Positions 1 to 13,473 of a DNA stretch of 64,000 nt are shown here, in pieces. Position 1 is the first letter of the stretch; each line of letters opens with the position of its first letter. The position numbers were made by a program, and so were the translations under genes. Under the pieces are notes generated by a model. That model was not told the DNA's origin. It searched no databases and saw nothing but the letters and a program-made list of their open reading frames with translations. The stretch comes from Odiellus spinosus (taxonomy: Eukaryota; Arthropoda; Arachnida; Opiliones; Phalangiidae): contig CAWUCO010000291.1 of the NCBI GenBank assembly GCA_963920705.1, positions 1,922,001 to 1,986,000 of the forward strand, read 5' to 3'.

Positions 1-318
1 ATTGACGTTCAATCTTTGGCTGTCAATCTTTGGCGTTCAATCTTTGGCGTTCAATATTTGGCGTTCAATATTTGGCGTTCAATATTTGGCGTTCAATCTT
101 TGGCGTTCAATATTTGGCGTTCAATCCTTGGCGTTCAATCTTTGGCGTTCAATCTTTGGCGTTCAATATTTGGCGTTCAATCTTTGGCGTTCAATCTTTA
201 GCGTTCAATATTTGGCGTTCAATATTTGGTGTTCAATCTTTGGCGTTCAATGTTGGCGTTCAATATTAGGCGTTCAATCTTTGGCGTCCAATATTTGGCG
301 TTCAATCTTTGGCGTTTA

Positions 319-360
319 ATACTTGGCGTTCAAATATTTGGCGTTCAATATTTTTCGTTC
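319..360 (+). repeat. 15-bp unit (caaatattt) plus tttttcg unit, family-1 marker (type copy)
   Basis: An acttgg unit is followed by a one-base insertion giving caaatattt, then by a unit in which ttggcg has become tttttcg. The insertion lies at 331, 7,886, 9,476, 22,414, 28,103, 29,417, 30,703, 33,000, 33,500, 36,055, 37,518, 40,366 and 44,262. In nearly all copies it is followed within about 90 bp by a tttaacg unit and a gcgtcc unit (tttacg in this first copy). It is not found in either family-2 segment. The constant order of three or four rare variants over about 130 bp makes it a reliable tag for tracing duplication history. Confidence 0.85.
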
Positions 361-1005
361 AATCTTTGGCGTTCAATCTTTGGCGTCCAATATTTGGCGT
401 TCAATCTTTACGTTCAATATTTGGCGTCTAATATTTGGCCCTCAATCCTTGGCGTTCAATCTTTGGTGTTCAATCATTGACGTTCAATCTTTGGCTGTCA
501 ATCTTTGGCGTTCAATCTTTGGCGTTCAATCTTTGGCGTTCAATCTTTGGCGTTCAATATTTGGCGTTCAATATTTGGCGTTCAATATTTGGTCTTCAAT
601 ATTTGGCATTCAATCTTTGGCGTTCAATATTTGGCGCACAATCTTTGGCGTTCAATATTTGGCGTTCAATCTTTGGCGTTCAATATTTGGCGTTCAATAT
701 TTTGCGTTCAATCTTTGGCGTTCAATATTTGGCGTTCAATATTTGGCGTTCAATCTTTGGCGTTCAATATTTGGCGTTCAATCTTTGGCGTTCAATATTT
801 GGCGTTCAATATTTGGTGTTCAATCTTTGGCGTTCAACATTTGGCGTTCAATCCTTGGCGTTCAATCATTGGCGTTCAATCTTTGGCGTTCAATCTTTGG
901 CGTTCAATGTTGGCGATCAATATTAGGCGTTCAATCTTTGGCGTACAATATTTGGCGTTCAATCCTTGGCATTCAATATTTGGCGTCCAATCTTTGGTGT
1001 TCAAT

Positions 1006-1125
1006 CATTGACGTTCAATCTTTGGCTGTCAATCTTTGGCGTTCAATCTTTGGCGTTCAATATTTGGCGTTCAATATTTGGCGTTCAATATTTGGCGTTC
1101 AATATTAGGCGTTCAATCTGGGCGT
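1006..1125 (+). repeat. cattgacg...ctgggcg module (type copy), diagnostic of family 1
   Basis: This is a block of about 120 bp with a fixed order of variants: cattgacg, then ggctgtc, two C-type units, several A-type units, attaggcg and a 13-bp ctgggcg unit. Other copies of the leading cattgacg element start at 475, 2,063, 2,994 (catagacg), 4,258, 5,609, 7,247, 9,983, 10,415, 11,418, 23,453, 26,048, 27,410, 28,724, 30,010, 34,023, 38,068, 40,916, 42,954, 43,555 and 44,798. At 38,068 and 40,916 the following ctgggcg part is replaced. At 39,742 and 42,590 the element reads cattgactttt. The window opens one base into another copy. The linked order shows that it spreads as a block. No function is evident. 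Confidence 0.85.
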
Positions 1126-1451
1126 TCAATATTTGGCGTTCAATCTTTGGCGTTCAATCTTTGGCGTCCAATATTTGGCGTTCAATATTTGGCGTTCAAT
1201 ATTTGGTCTTCAATATTTGGCATTCAATCCTTGGCGTTCAATCTTTGGCGTTCAATCTTTGGCGTTCAATATTTGGCGTTCAATTTTTGGCGTTCAAATT
1301 TGGCGTTCAATCTTTGGCGTTCAATATTTGGCGTTCAATATTTGGCGTTCAATATTTGGCGTTCAATCTTTGGCGTTCAAAATTTGGCGTTCAATCTGTG
1401 GCGTTCAATATTTGGCGTTCAATATTTGGCGTTCAATCTTTGGCGTTCAAT

Positions 1452-1489
1452 GCTGGCGTTAATCTTTGGCGTTCAATGCTGGCGTTAAT
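1452..1489 (+). repeat. Paired 12-bp short-unit cassette (type copy)
   Basis: Two 12-bp units, gctggcgttaat, flank one normal 14-bp unit, so the second copy begins 26 bp after the first. Each has lost two bases relative to the consensus and introduces an in-frame TAA in one phase. First units of pairs: 1,452, 2,495, 3,440, 3,856, 4,830, 6,055, 6,457, 6,915 (first unit reads gctggctttaat), 12,144, 20,882, 22,078, 22,227, 23,970, 24,119, 24,562, 24,712, 26,439, 26,882, 32,059, 33,313, 34,498, 34,647, 35,006, 35,184, 36,647, 38,460, 41,308, 45,705 and 62,411. Single units: 8,867, 46,065, 46,733, 47,554, 49,366, 53,050, 57,597 and 62,701. The cassette is commonly preceded by a ctgtggcg unit about 45-60 bp upstream. 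Confidence 0.88.
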
Positions 1490-4400
1490 CTTTGGCGTTC
1501 AATCTTTGGCGTTCAATCTTTGGCGTTCAATCTTTGGCGTTCAATATTTGGCGTTCAATATTTGGCGTTCAATATTTGGCGTTCAATATTTGGTCTTCAA
1601 TATTTGGCATTCAATCTTTGGCGTTCAATATTTGGCGCACAATCTTTGGCGTTCAATATTTGGCGTTCAATATTTGGCGTTCAATCTTTGGCGTTCAATA
1701 TTTGGCGTTCAATATTTGGCGTTCAATCTTTGGCGTTCAATGTTTGGCGTTCAATCTTTGGCGTTCAATCTTTGGCGTTCAATATTTAGCGTTCAATATT
1801 TGGCGTTCAATCTTTGGCGTTCAATATTTGGCGTTCAATCTTTGGCGTTCAATATTTGGCGTTCAATATTTGGTGTTCAATCTTTGGCGTTCAACATTTG
1901 GCGTTCAATCCTTGGCGTTCAATCATTGGCGTTCAATCTTTGGCGTTCAATCTTTGGCGTTCAATGTTGGCGATCAATATTAGGCGTTCAATCTTCGGCG
2001 TTCAATATTTGGCGTTCAATCCTTGGCATTCAATATTTGGCGTTCAATCTTTGGTGTTCAATCATTGACGTTCAATCTTTGGCTGTCAATCTTTGGCGTT
2101 CAATCTTTGGCGTTCAATATTTGGCGTTCAATATTTGGCGTTCAATATTTGGCGTTCAATATTAGGCGTTCAATCTGGGCGTTCAATATTTGGCGTTCAA
2201 TCTTTGGCGTTCAATCTTTGGCGTTCAATATTTGGCGTTCAATATTTGGTCTTCAATATTTGGCATTCAATCCTTGGCGTTCAATCTTTGGCGTTCAATC
2301 TTTGGCGTTCAATATTTGGCATTCAATTTTTGGCGTTCAAATTTGGCGTTCAATCTTTGGCGTTCAATATTTGGCGTTCAATATTTGGCGTTCAATATTT
2401 GGCGTTCAATCTTTGGCGTTCAAAATTTTTCGTTCAATCTGTGGCGTTCAATATTTGGCGTTCAATATTTGGCGTTCAATCTTTGGCGTTCAATGCTGGC
2501 GTTAATCTTTGGCGTTCAATGCTGGCGTTAATCTTTGGCGTTCAATCTTTGGCGTTCAATCTTTGGCGTTCAATCTTTGGCGTTCAATATTTGGCGTTCA
2601 ATATTTGGCGTTCAATATTTGGTCTTCAATATTTGGCATTCAATCTTTGGCGTTCAATATTTGGCGCACAATCTTTGGCGTTCAATATTTGGCGTTCAAT
2701 CTTTGGCGTTCAATATTTGGCGTTCAATATTTGGCATTCAATCTTTGGCGTTCAATGTTTGGCGTTCAATCTTTGGCGTTCAATCTTTGGCGTTCAATAT
2801 TTGGCGTTCAATATTTGGCGTTCAATCTTTGGCGTTCAATCTGTGGCGTTCAATATTTGGCGTTCAATATTTGGCGTTCAATCTTTGGCGTTCAATGTTG
2901 GCGATCAATATTAGGCGTTCAATCTTTGGCGTTCAATATTTGGCGTTCAATCCTTGGCATTCAATATTTGGCGTTCAATCTTTGGTGTTCAATCATAGAC
3001 GTTCAATCTTTGGCTGTCAATCTTTGGCGTTCAATCTTTGGCGTTCAATATTTGGCGTTCAATATTTGGCGTTCAATATTTGGCGTTCAATATTAGGCGT
3101 TCAATCTGGGCGTTCAATATTTGGCGTTCAATCTTTGGCGTTCAATCTTTGGCGTCCAATATTTGGCGTTCAATATTTGGCGTTCAATATTTGGTCTTCA
3201 ATATTTGGCATTCAATCCTTGGCGTTCAATCTTTGGCGTTCAATCTTTGGCGTTCAATATTTGGCGTTCAATTTTTGGCGTTCAAATTTGGCGTTCAATC
3301 TTTGGCGTTCAATATTTGGCGTTCAATATTTGGCGTTCAATATTTGGCGTTCAATCTTTGGCGTTCAATATTTGGCGTTCAATCTGTGGCGTTCAATATT
3401 TGGCGTTCAATATTTGGCGTTCAATCTTTGGCGTTCAATGCTGGCGTTAATCTTTGGCGTTCAATGCTGGCGTTAATATTTGGCGTTCAATCTTTGGCGT
3501 TCAATCTTTGGCGTTCAATCTTTGGCGTTCAATATTTGGCGTTCAATATTTGGCGTTCAATATTTGGTCTTCAATATTTGGCATTCAATCTTTGGCGTTC
3601 AATATTTGGCGCACAATCTTTGGCGTTCAATATTTGGCGTTCAATCTTTGGCGTTCAATATTTGGCGTTCAATATTTGGCGTTCAATCTTTGGCGTTCAA
3701 TGTTTGGCGTTCAATCTTTGGCGTTCAATCTTTGGCGTTCAATATTTGGCGTTCAATATTTGGCGTTCAATCTTTGGCGTTCAATATTTGGCGTTCAATC
3801 TGTGGCGTTCAATATTTGGCGTTCAATATTTGGCGTTCAATCTTTGGCGTTCAATGCTGGCGTTAATCTTTGGCGTTCAATGCTGGCGTTAATCTTTGGC
3901 GTTCAATCTTTGGCGTTCAATCTTTAGCGTTCAATCTTTGGCGTTCAATCTTTGGCGTTCAATCTTTGGCGTTCAATCTTTGGCGTTCAATATTTGGCGT
4001 TCAATATTTGGTCTTCAATATTTGGCATTCAATCTTTGGCGTTCAATATTTGGCGCACAATCTTTGGCGTTCAATATTTGGCATTCAATCTTTGACGTTC
4101 AATATTTGGCGTTCAATCTTTGGCGTTCAATATTTGGCGTTCAATCCTTGGCATTCAATATTTGGCGTTCAATCTTTGGTGTTCAATATTTGGCGTTCAA
4201 TATTTGGTGTTCAATCTTTGGCGTTCAACATTTGGCGTTCAATCCTTGGCGTTCAATCATTGACGTTCAATCTTTGGCTGTCAATCTTTGGCGTTCAATC
4301 TTTGGCGTTCAATATTTGGCGTTCAATATTTGGCGTTCAATATTTGGCGTTCAATATTAGGCGTTCAATCTGGGCGTTCAATATTTGGCGTTCAATCTTT

Positions 4401-6229
4401 GGCGTTCAATCTTTGGCTGACAATCTTTGGCGTTCAATCTTTGGCGTTCAATCTTTGGCGTCCAATATTTGGCGTTAAATCTTTGGCGTTCAATCTTTGG
4501 CGTTCAATCTTTGGCGTTCAATATTTGGCGTTCAATCTTTGGCGTCCAATATTTGGCGTTCAATATTTGGCGTTCAATATTTGGTCTTCAATATTTGGCA
4601 TTCAATCCTTGGCGTTCAATCTTTGGCGTTCAATCTTTGGCGTTCAATATTTGGCGTTCAATTTTTGGCGTTCAAATTTGGCGTTCAATCTTTGGCGTTC
4701 AATATTTGGCGTTCAATATTTGGCGTTCAATATTTGGCGTTCAATCTTTGGCGTTCAATATTTGGCGTTCAATCTGTGGCGTTCAATATTTGGCGTTCAA
4801 TATTTGGCGTTCAATCTTTGGCGTTCAATGCTGGCGTTAATCTTTGGCGTTCAATGCTGGCGTTAATCTTTGGCGTTCAATCTTTGGCGTTCAATCTTTG
4901 GCGTCCAATATTTGGCGTTCAATATTTGGCGTTCAATATTTGGTCTTCAATATTTGGCATTCAATCCTTGGCGTTCAATCTTTGGCGTTCAATCTTTGGC
5001 GTTCAATATTTGGCGTTCAATATTTGGCGTTCAATCTTTGGCGTTCAATATTTGGCGTTCAATATTTGGTGTTCAATCTTTGGCGTTCAATATTTGGCGT
5101 TCAATCTTTGGCGTTCAATATTTGGCGTTCAATATTTGGTGTTCAATCTTTGGCGTTCAATATTTGGCGTTCAATCTTTGGCGTTCAATCTTTGGCGTTC
5201 AATCTTTGGCGTTCAATATTTGGCGTTCAATCTTTGGCGTTCAATATTTGGCGTTCAATATTTGGCGTTCAATCTTTGGCGTTCAATGTTTGGCGTTCAA
5301 TCTTTGGCGTTCAATCTTTGGCGTTCAGTATTTGGCGTTCAATATTTGGCGTTCAATCTTTGGCGTTCAATATTTGGCGTTCAATCTTTGGCGTTCAATA
5401 TTTGGCGTTCAATATTTGGTGTTCAATCTTTGGCGTTCAACATTTGGCGTTCAATCCTTGGCGTTCAATCATTGGCGTTCAATCTTTGGCGTTCAATCTT
5501 TGGCGTTCAATGTTGGCGATCAATATTAGGCGTTCAATCTTCGGCGTTCAATATTTGGCGTTCAATCCTTGGCATTCAATATTTGGCGTTCAATCTTTGG
5601 TGTTCAATCATTGACGTTCAATCTTTGGCTGTCAATCTTTGGCGTTCAATCTTTGGCGTTCAATATTTGGCGTTCAATATTTGGCGTTCAATATTTGGCG
5701 TTCAATATTAGGCGTTCAATCTGGGCGTTCAACATTTGGCGTTCAATCTTTGGCGTTCAATCTTTGGCGTCCAATATTTGGCGTTCAATATTTGGCGTTC
5801 AATATTTGGTCTTCAATATTTGGCATTCAATCCTTGGCGTTCAATCTTTGGCGTTCAATCTTTGGCGTTCAATATTTGGCGTTCAATTTTTGGCGTTCAA
5901 ATTTGGCGTTCAATCTTTGGCGTTCAATATTTGGCGTTCAATATTTGGCGTTCAATATTTGGCGTTCAATCTTTGGCGTTCAATATTTGGCGTTCAATCT
6001 GTGGCGTTCAATATTTGGCGTTCAATATTTGGCGTTCAATCTTTGGCGTTCAATGCTGGCGTTAATCTTTGGCGTTCAATGCTGGCGTTAATCTTTGGCG
6101 TTCAATCTTTGGCGTTCAATCTTTGGCGTTCAATCTTTGGCGTTCAATCTTTGGCGTTCAATATTTGGCGTTCAATATTTGGCATTCAATCTTTGGCGTT
6201 CAATATTTGGCGCACAATCTTTGGCGTTC

Positions 6230-7100
6230 AATATTTGGCGTTCAATCTTTGGCGTTCAATATTTGGCGTTCAATATTTGGCGTTCAATCTTTGGCGTTCA
6301 ATGTTTGGCGTTCAATCTTTGGCGTTCAATCTTTGGCGTTCAATATTTGGCGTTCAATATTTGGCGTTCAATCTTTGGCGTTCAATATTTGGCGTTCAAT
6401 CTGTGGCGTTCAATATTTGGCGTTCAATATTTGGCGTTCAATCTTTGGCGTTCAATGCTGGCGTTAATCTTTGGCGTTCAATGCTGGCGTTAATCTTTGG
6501 CGTTCAATGTTTGGCGTTCAATCTTTAGCGTTCAATATTTGGCGTTCAATCCTTGGCGTTCAATCTTTGGCGTTCAATCTTTGGCGTTCAATCTTTGGCG
6601 TTCAATCTTTGGCGTTCAATCTTTGGCGTTCAATCTTTGGCGTTCAATATTTGGTCTTCAATATTTGGCATTCAATCTTTGGCGTTCAATATTTGGCGTT
6701 CAATCTTTGGCGTTCAATATTTGGCGTTCAATATTTGGCGTTCAATCTTTGGCGTTCAATGTTTGGCGTTCAATCTTTGGCGTTCAATCTTTGGCGTTCA
6801 ATATTTGGCGTTCAATATTTGGCGTTCAATCTTTGGCGTTCAATATTTGGCGTTCAATCTGTGGCGTTCAATATTTGGCGTTCAATATTTGGCGTTCAAT
6901 CTTTGGCGTTCAATGCTGGCTTTAATCTTTGGCGTTCAATGCTGGCGTTAATCTTTGGCGTTCAATGTTTGGCGTTCAATCTTTAGCGTTCAATATTTGG
7001 CGTTCAATCCTTGGCGTTCAATCTTTGGCGTTCAATCTTTGGCGTTCAATCTTTGGCGTTCAATCTTTGGCGTTCAATCTTTGGCGTTCAATCTTTGGCG
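6230..7100 (+). repeat. Tandem duplication, step 458 bp
   Basis: The blocks at about 6,230-6,640 and 6,690-7,100 align at a constant offset of 458 bp. They share the aatgttt unit, the ctgtggcg unit, the paired short-unit cassette (6,457 and 6,915) and a following aatgttt / tttagcg pair. The second copy differs in having gctggctttaat in place of gctggcgttaat near 6,920. Outside these limits the alignment shifts by one or two whole 14-bp units, so the ends are approximate. Confidence 0.72.
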
Positions 7101-9713
7101 TTCAATATTTGGCGTTCAATATTTGGTCTTCAATATTTGGCATTCAATCTTTGGCGTTCAATATTTGGCGTTCAATCTTTGGCGTTCAATATTTGGTGTT
7201 CAATCTTTGGCGTTCAACATTTGGCGTTCAATCCTTGGCGTTCAATCATTGACGTTCAATCTTTGGCTGTCAATCTTTGGCGTTCAATCTTTGGCGTTCA
7301 ATATTTGGCGTTCAATATTTGGCGTTCAATATTTGGCGTTCAATATTAGGCGTTCAATCTGGGCGTTCAATATTTGGCGTTCAATCTTTGGCGTTCAATC
7401 TTTGGCTGACAATCTTTGGCGTTCAATCTTTGGCGTTCAATCTTTGGCGTCCAATATTTGGCGTTAAATCTTTGGCGTTCAATCTTTGGCGTTCAATCTT
7501 TGGCGTTCAATATTTGGCGTTCAATCTTTGGCGTTCAATCTTTGGCGTTCAATATTTGGCGTTCAATATTTGGTGTTCAATCTTTGGCGTTCAATATTTG
7601 GCGTTCAATATTTGGTGTTCAATATTCGGCGTTCAATCTTTGGCGTTCAATCTTTAGCGTTCAATATTTGGCGTTCAATATTTGGTGTTCAATCTTTGGC
7701 GTTCAATTTTGGCGTTCAATATTTGGCGTTCAATCTTTGGCGTTCAATATTTGGCGTTCAATCCTTGGCGTTCAATCTTTGGCGTTCAATCTTTGGCTGT
7801 CAATCTTTGGCGTTCAATCTTTGGCGTTCAATCTTTGGCGTCCAATATTTGGCGTTCAATCTTTGGCGTTCAATACTTGGCGTTCAAATATTTGGCGTTC
7901 AATATTTTTCGTTCAATCTTTGGCGTTCAATCTTTGGCGTCCAATATTTGGCGTTCAATCTTTAACGTTCAATATTTGGCGTCCAATATTTGGCGTTCAA
8001 TCCTTGGCGTTCAATCTTTGGCGTTCAATTTTTGGCGTTCATACTTTGGCGTTCAATCTTTGGCGTTCAATCTTTGGCGTTCAATCTTTGGCGTTCAATC
8101 TTTGGTGTTCAATCTTTAGCGTTCAAAATTTGGCGTTCAATCTTTGGCGTTCAATATTTGGCGTTCAATATTTGGTGTTCAATCTTTGGCGTTCAACATT
8201 TGGCGTTCAATCTGGGCGTTCAATATTTGGCGTTCAATCTTTGGCGTTCAATCTTTGGCTGACAATCTTTGGCGTTCAATCTTTGGCGTCCAATATTTGG
8301 CGTTAAATCTTTGGCGTTCAATCTTTGGCGTTCAATCTTTGGCGTTCAATATTTGGCGTTCAATCTTTGGCGTTCAATCTTTGGCGTTCAATATTTGGCG
8401 TTCAATATTTGGCGTTCAATATTTGGTGTTCAATCTTTGGCGTTCAATGTTGGCGTCCAATATTTGGCGTTCAATCTTTGGCGTTCAATCTTTGGCGTTC
8501 AATCTTTGGCGTTCAATCTTTGGCGTTCAATCTTTGGCGTCCAATATTTGGCGTTCAATATTTGGCATTCAATCTTTGGCGTTCAATATTTGGCGTTCAA
8601 TATTTGGTGTTCAATCTTTGGCGTTCAATGTTGGCGTCCAATATTTGGCGTTCAATCTTTGGCGTTCAATCTTTGGCGTTCAATCTTTGGCGTTCAATCT
8701 TTGGCGTTCAATCTTTGGCGTTCAATATTTGGCGTTCAATCTTTGGCGTTCAAAATTTGGCGTTCAATCTTTGGCGTTCAATATTTGGCGTTCAATCTTT
8801 GGCGTTCAATCTTTGGCGTTCAATATTTGGCGTTCAATATTTGGCGTTCAATCTTTGGCGTTCAATGCTGGCGTTAATCTTTGGCGTTCAATATTTGGGG
8901 TTCAATATTTGGTCTTCAATATTTGGCATTCAATCTTTGGCGTTCAATATTTGGCGCATAATCTTTGGCGTTCAATATTTGTCGTTCAATCTTTGGCGTT
9001 CAATATTTTGCGTTCAATATTTGGCGTTCAATATTTGGCGTTCAATCTTTGGCGTTCAATCTTTAGCGTTCAATCTTTGGCGTTCAATATTAGGTCTTCA
9101 ATATTTGGCATTCGATCTTTGGCGTTCAATATTTGGCGCATAATCTTTGGCGTTCAATATTTGGCATTCAATCTTTGGCGTTCAATATTTGGCGTTCAAT
9201 CTTTGGCGTTCAATATTTGGCGTTCAATCTTTGGCGTTCAATCTTTAGCGTTCAATATTTTGCGTTCAATATTTGGTGTTCAATCTTTGGCGTTCAATGT
9301 TGGCGTTCAATATTAGGCGTTCAATCTTTGGCGTTCAATATTTGGCGTTCAATCCTTGGCGTTCAATCTTTGGCGTTCAATCTTTGGCTGTCAATCTTTG
9401 GCGTTCAATCTTTGGCGTTCAATCTTTGGCGTTCAATATTTGGCGTTCAATCTTTGGCGTTCAATACTTGGCGTTCAAATATTTGGCGTTCAATATTTTT
9501 CGTTCAATCTTTGGCGTTCAATCTTTGGCGTCCAATATTTGGCGTTCAATCTTTAACGTTCAATATTTGGCGTCCAATATTTGGCATCCAATCCTTGGCG
9601 TTCAATCTTTGGCGTTCAATCTTTGGCGTTCAATCTTTGGCGTTCAATCTTTGGCGTTCAATTTTGGCGTTCAATATTTGGCGTTCAATCTTTGGCGTTC
9701 AATATTTGGCGTT

Positions 9714-10568
9714 CAATATTTGGTGTTCAATCTTTGGCGTTCAACATTTGGCGTTCAATCCTTGGCGTTCAATCATTGGCGTTCAATCTTTGGCTGTCAA
9801 TCTTTGGCGTTCAATGTTGGCGTTCAATATTAGGCGTTCAATCTTTGGCGTTCAATATTTGGCGTTCAATCCTTGGCATTCAATATTTGGCGTTCAATCT
9901 TTGGTGTTCAATATTTGGCGTTCAATATTTGGTGTTCAATCTTTGGCGTTCAACAATTGGCGTTCAATCCTTGGCGTTCAATCATTGACGTTCAATCTTT
10001 GGCTGTCAATCTTTGGCGTTCAATCTTTGGCGTTCAATATTTGGCGTTCAATATTTGGCGTTCAATATTAGGCGTTCAATCTGGGCGTTCAATATTTGGC
10101 GTTCAATCTTTGGCGTTCAATCTTTGGCTGACAATATTTGGTGTTCAATCTTTGGCGTTCAACATTTGGCGTTCAATCCTTGGCGTTCAATCATTGGCGT
10201 TCAATCTTTGGCTGTCAATCTTTGGCGTTCAATCTTTGGCGTTCAATGTTGGCGTTCAATATTAGGCGTTCAATCTTTGGCGTTCAATATTTGGCGTTCA
10301 ATCCTTGGCATTCAATATTTGGCGTTCAATCTTTGGTGTTCAATATTTGGCGTTCAATATTTGGTGTTCAATCTTTGGCGTTCAACAATTGGCGTTCAAT
10401 CCTTGGCATTCAATCATTGACGTTCAATCTTTGGCTGTCAATCTTTGGCGTTCAATCTTTGGCGTTCAATATTTGGCGTTCAATATTTGGCGTTCAATAT
10501 TAGGCGTTCAATCTGGGCGTTCAATATTTGGCGTTCAATCTTTGGCGTTCAATCTTTGGCTGACAATC
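9714..10568 (+). repeat. Tandem duplication, step about 432 bp
   Basis: Copy 1 is about 9,714-10,136 and copy 2 about 10,132-10,568. Both hold a rare caacaattgg unit (near 9,953 and 10,385) and the cattgacg module (9,983 and 10,415). Near 9,810 the first copy lacks one 14-bp unit present in the second, so the offset is 418 bp before that point and 432 bp after it. One substitution, ggcg to ggca near 10,399, separates the copies locally. A related copy without the caacaattgg change lies near 11,300-11,560. Confidence 0.75.
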
Positions 10569-12997
10569 TTTGGCGTTCAATCTTTGGCGTTCAATCTTTG
10601 GCGTCCAATATTTGGCGTTAAATCTTTGGCGTTCAATCTTTGGCGTTCAATCTTTTTCGTTCAATATTTGGCGTTCAATCTTTGGCGTTCAATCTTTGGC
10701 GTTCAATATTTGGCGTTCAATATTTGGTGTTCAATCTTTGGCGTTCAATGTTGGCGTTCAATATTAGGCGTTCAATCTTTGGCGTTCAATATTTGGCGTT
10801 CAATCCTTGGCGTTCAATCTTTGGCGTTCAATCTTTTGCGTTCAATATTTGGCGTTCAATCTTTGGCGTTCAATCTTTAGCGTTCAATATTTGGCGTTCA
10901 ATATTTGGTGTTCAATCTTTGGCGATCAATGTTGGCGTCCAATATTTGGCGTTCAATCCTTGGCGTTCAATCTTTGGCGTTCAATCTTTGGCGTTCAATC
11001 TTTGGCGTTCAATCTTTGGCGTTCAATATTTGGCGTTCAATCTTTGGCGTTCAATCTTTAGCGTTCAATATTTGGCGTTCAATATTTGGTGTTCAATCTT
11101 TGGCGTTCAATGTTGGCGTCCAATATTTGGCGTTCAATCCTTGGCGTTCAATCTTTGGCGTTCAATCCTTGGCGTTCAATCTTTGGCGTTCAATCTTTGG
11201 CGTTCAATATTTGGCGTTCAATCTTTGGCGTTCAATCTTTGGCGTTCAATGTTGGCGTTCAATATTAGGCGTTCAATCTTTGGCGTTCAATATTTGGCGT
11301 TCAATCCTTGGCATTCAATATTTGGCGTTCAATCTTTGGTGTTCAATATTTGGCGTTCAATATTTGGTGTTCAATCTTTGGCGTTCAACATTTGGCGTTC
11401 AATCCTTGGCGTTCAATCATTGACGTTCAATCTTTGGCTGTCAATCTTTGGCGTTCAATCTTTGGCGTTCAATATTTGGCGTTCAATATTTGGCGTTCAA
11501 TATTAGGCGTTCAATCTGGGCGTTCAATATTTGGCGTTCAATCTTTGGCGTTCAATCTTTGGCTGACAATCTTTGGCGTTCAATCTTTGGCGTTCAATCT
11601 TTGGCGTCCAATATTTGGCGTTAAATCTTTGGCGTTCAATCTTTGGCGTTCAATCTTTGGCGTTCAATATTTGGCGTTCAATCTTTGGCGTTCAATCTTT
11701 GGCGTTCAATATTTGGCGTTCAATCTTTGGCGTTCAATATTTGGCGTTCAATCTTTGGCGTTCAAAATTTGGTGTTCAATCTTTGGCGTTCAATGTTGGC
11801 GTTCAATATTAGGCGTTCAATCTTTGGCGTTCAATCTTTGGCGTTCAATCTTTGGCGTCCAATATTTGGCGTTCAATATTTGGCATTCAATCTTTGGCGT
11901 TCAATATTTGGCGAACAATCTTTGGCGTTCAATATTTGGCGTTCAATCTTTGGCGTTCAAAATTTGGCGTTCAATCTTTGGCGTTCAATATTTGGCGTTC
12001 AATCTTTGGCGTTCAATCTTTGGCGTTCAATATTTGGCGTTCAATATTTGGCGTTCAATCTTTGGCGTTCAATATTTGGCGTTCAATCTGTGGCGTTCAA
12101 TATTTGGCGTTCAATATTTGGCGTTCAATCTTTGGGGTTCAATGCTGGCGTTAATCTTTGGCGTTCAATGCTGGCGTTAATCTTTGGCGTTCAATCTTTG
12201 GCGTTCAATCTTTGGCGTTTAATCTTTGGCGTTCAATATTTGGTCTTCAATATTTGGCATTCAATCTTTGGCGTTCAATATTTGGCGCACAATCTTTGGC
12301 GTTCAAAATTTGACGTTCAATCCTTGGCGTTCAATCTTTGGCGTTCAATCTTTGGCGTTCAATCTTTGGCGTTCAATCTTTGGCGTTCAATCTTTTGCGT
12401 TCAATCTTTGGCGTTCAATATTTGGCGTTCAATATTTGGTCTTCAATATTTAGCATTCCATCTTTGGCGTTCAATATTTGGCGCACAATCTTTGGCGTTC
12501 AAAATTTGGCGTTCAATCTTTGGCGTTCAATATTTGGCGTTCAATCTTTGGCGTTAAATCTTTGGCGTTCAAAATTTGGCGTTCAATCTTTGGCGTTCAA
12601 TATTTGGCGTTCAATCTTTGGCGTTCAATCTTTGGCGTTCAATCTTTGGCGTTCAATCTTTGGCGTCCAATATTTGGCGTTCAATCTTTGGCGTTCAATA
12701 TTTGGTGTTCAATATTTGGTCTTCAATATTTGGCGTTCAATCTTTGGCGTTCGATCTTTGGCGTTCAATCTTTGGCGTTCAATTTTGGCGTTCTTATTTG
12801 GCGTTCAATCTTTGGCGTTCAATCTTTGGCGTTCAATCTGTGGCGTTCAATCTTTGGCGTTCAATTTTTGGCGTTCTCACTTTGGCGTTCAATATTAGGC
12901 GTTCAATATTTGGTGTTCAATCTTTGGTGTTCAATGCTGGCGTTCACAATATTTGGCGTTCAATCTTTGGCGTTCAATCTTTGGCGTTCAATCTTTT

Positions 12998-13473
12998 GCG
13001 TTCAATCTTTGGCGTTCAATATTTGGCGTTCAATATTTGGCGTTCAATATTTGGTCTTCAATATTTAGCATTCCATCTTTGGCGTTCAATATTTGGCGCA
13101 CAATCTTTGGCGTTCAAAATTTGGCGTTCAATCTTTGGCGTTCAATATTTGGCGTTCAATCTTTGGCGTTAAATCTTTGGCGTTCAAAATTTGGCGTTCA
13201 ATCTTTGGCGTTCAATATTTGGCGTTCAATCTTTGGCGTTCAATCTTTGGCGTTCAATATTTGGCGTTCAATATTTGGCGTTCAATATTTGGTCTTCAAT
13301 ATTTAGCATTCCATCTTTGGCGTTCAATATTTGGCGCACAATCTTTGGCGTTCAAAATTTGGCGTTCAATCTTTGGCGTTCAATATTTGGCGTTCAATCT
13401 TTGGCGTTAAATCTTTGGCGTTCAAAATTTGGCGTTCAATCTTTGGCGTTCAATATTTGGCGTTCAATCTTTG
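12998..13473 (+). repeat. Tandem duplication, step 238 bp (exactly 17 units)
   Basis: Positions 12,998-13,235 and 13,236-13,473 repeat the same variant order, including tcttc, tttagcattcc, gcgcacaat, caaaattt and gcgttaaatc. A further related copy lies 615 bp before the first, with its tcttc at 12,440 against 13,055 and 13,293. The step is a whole number of 14-bp units, as expected from unequal exchange in register. No differences were seen between the two copies over the lines compared. Confidence 0.8.

Larger units (their letters stand above)
1..12200 (+). repeat. Family-1 higher-order domain, first segment
   Basis: This segment is defined by marker variants shared with 19,944-46,080. They are the cattgacg...ctgggcg module, the paired gctggcgttaat cassette (first units at 1,452, 2,495, 3,440, 3,856, 4,830, 6,055, 6,457, 6,915 and 12,144) and the caaatattt 15-mer (331, 7,886 and 9,476). 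The modules recur at irregular steps of about 0.4-1.3 kb, for example 1,057 bp between 1,006 and 2,063. The order of A and C units between markers is partly kept, so the recurring unit is a higher-order block rather than the 14-mer alone. The start is the window edge. The end is set by the last paired cassette and the appearance of family-2 markers after about 12,240, so it is approximate. No gene is visible. Confidence 0.8.
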
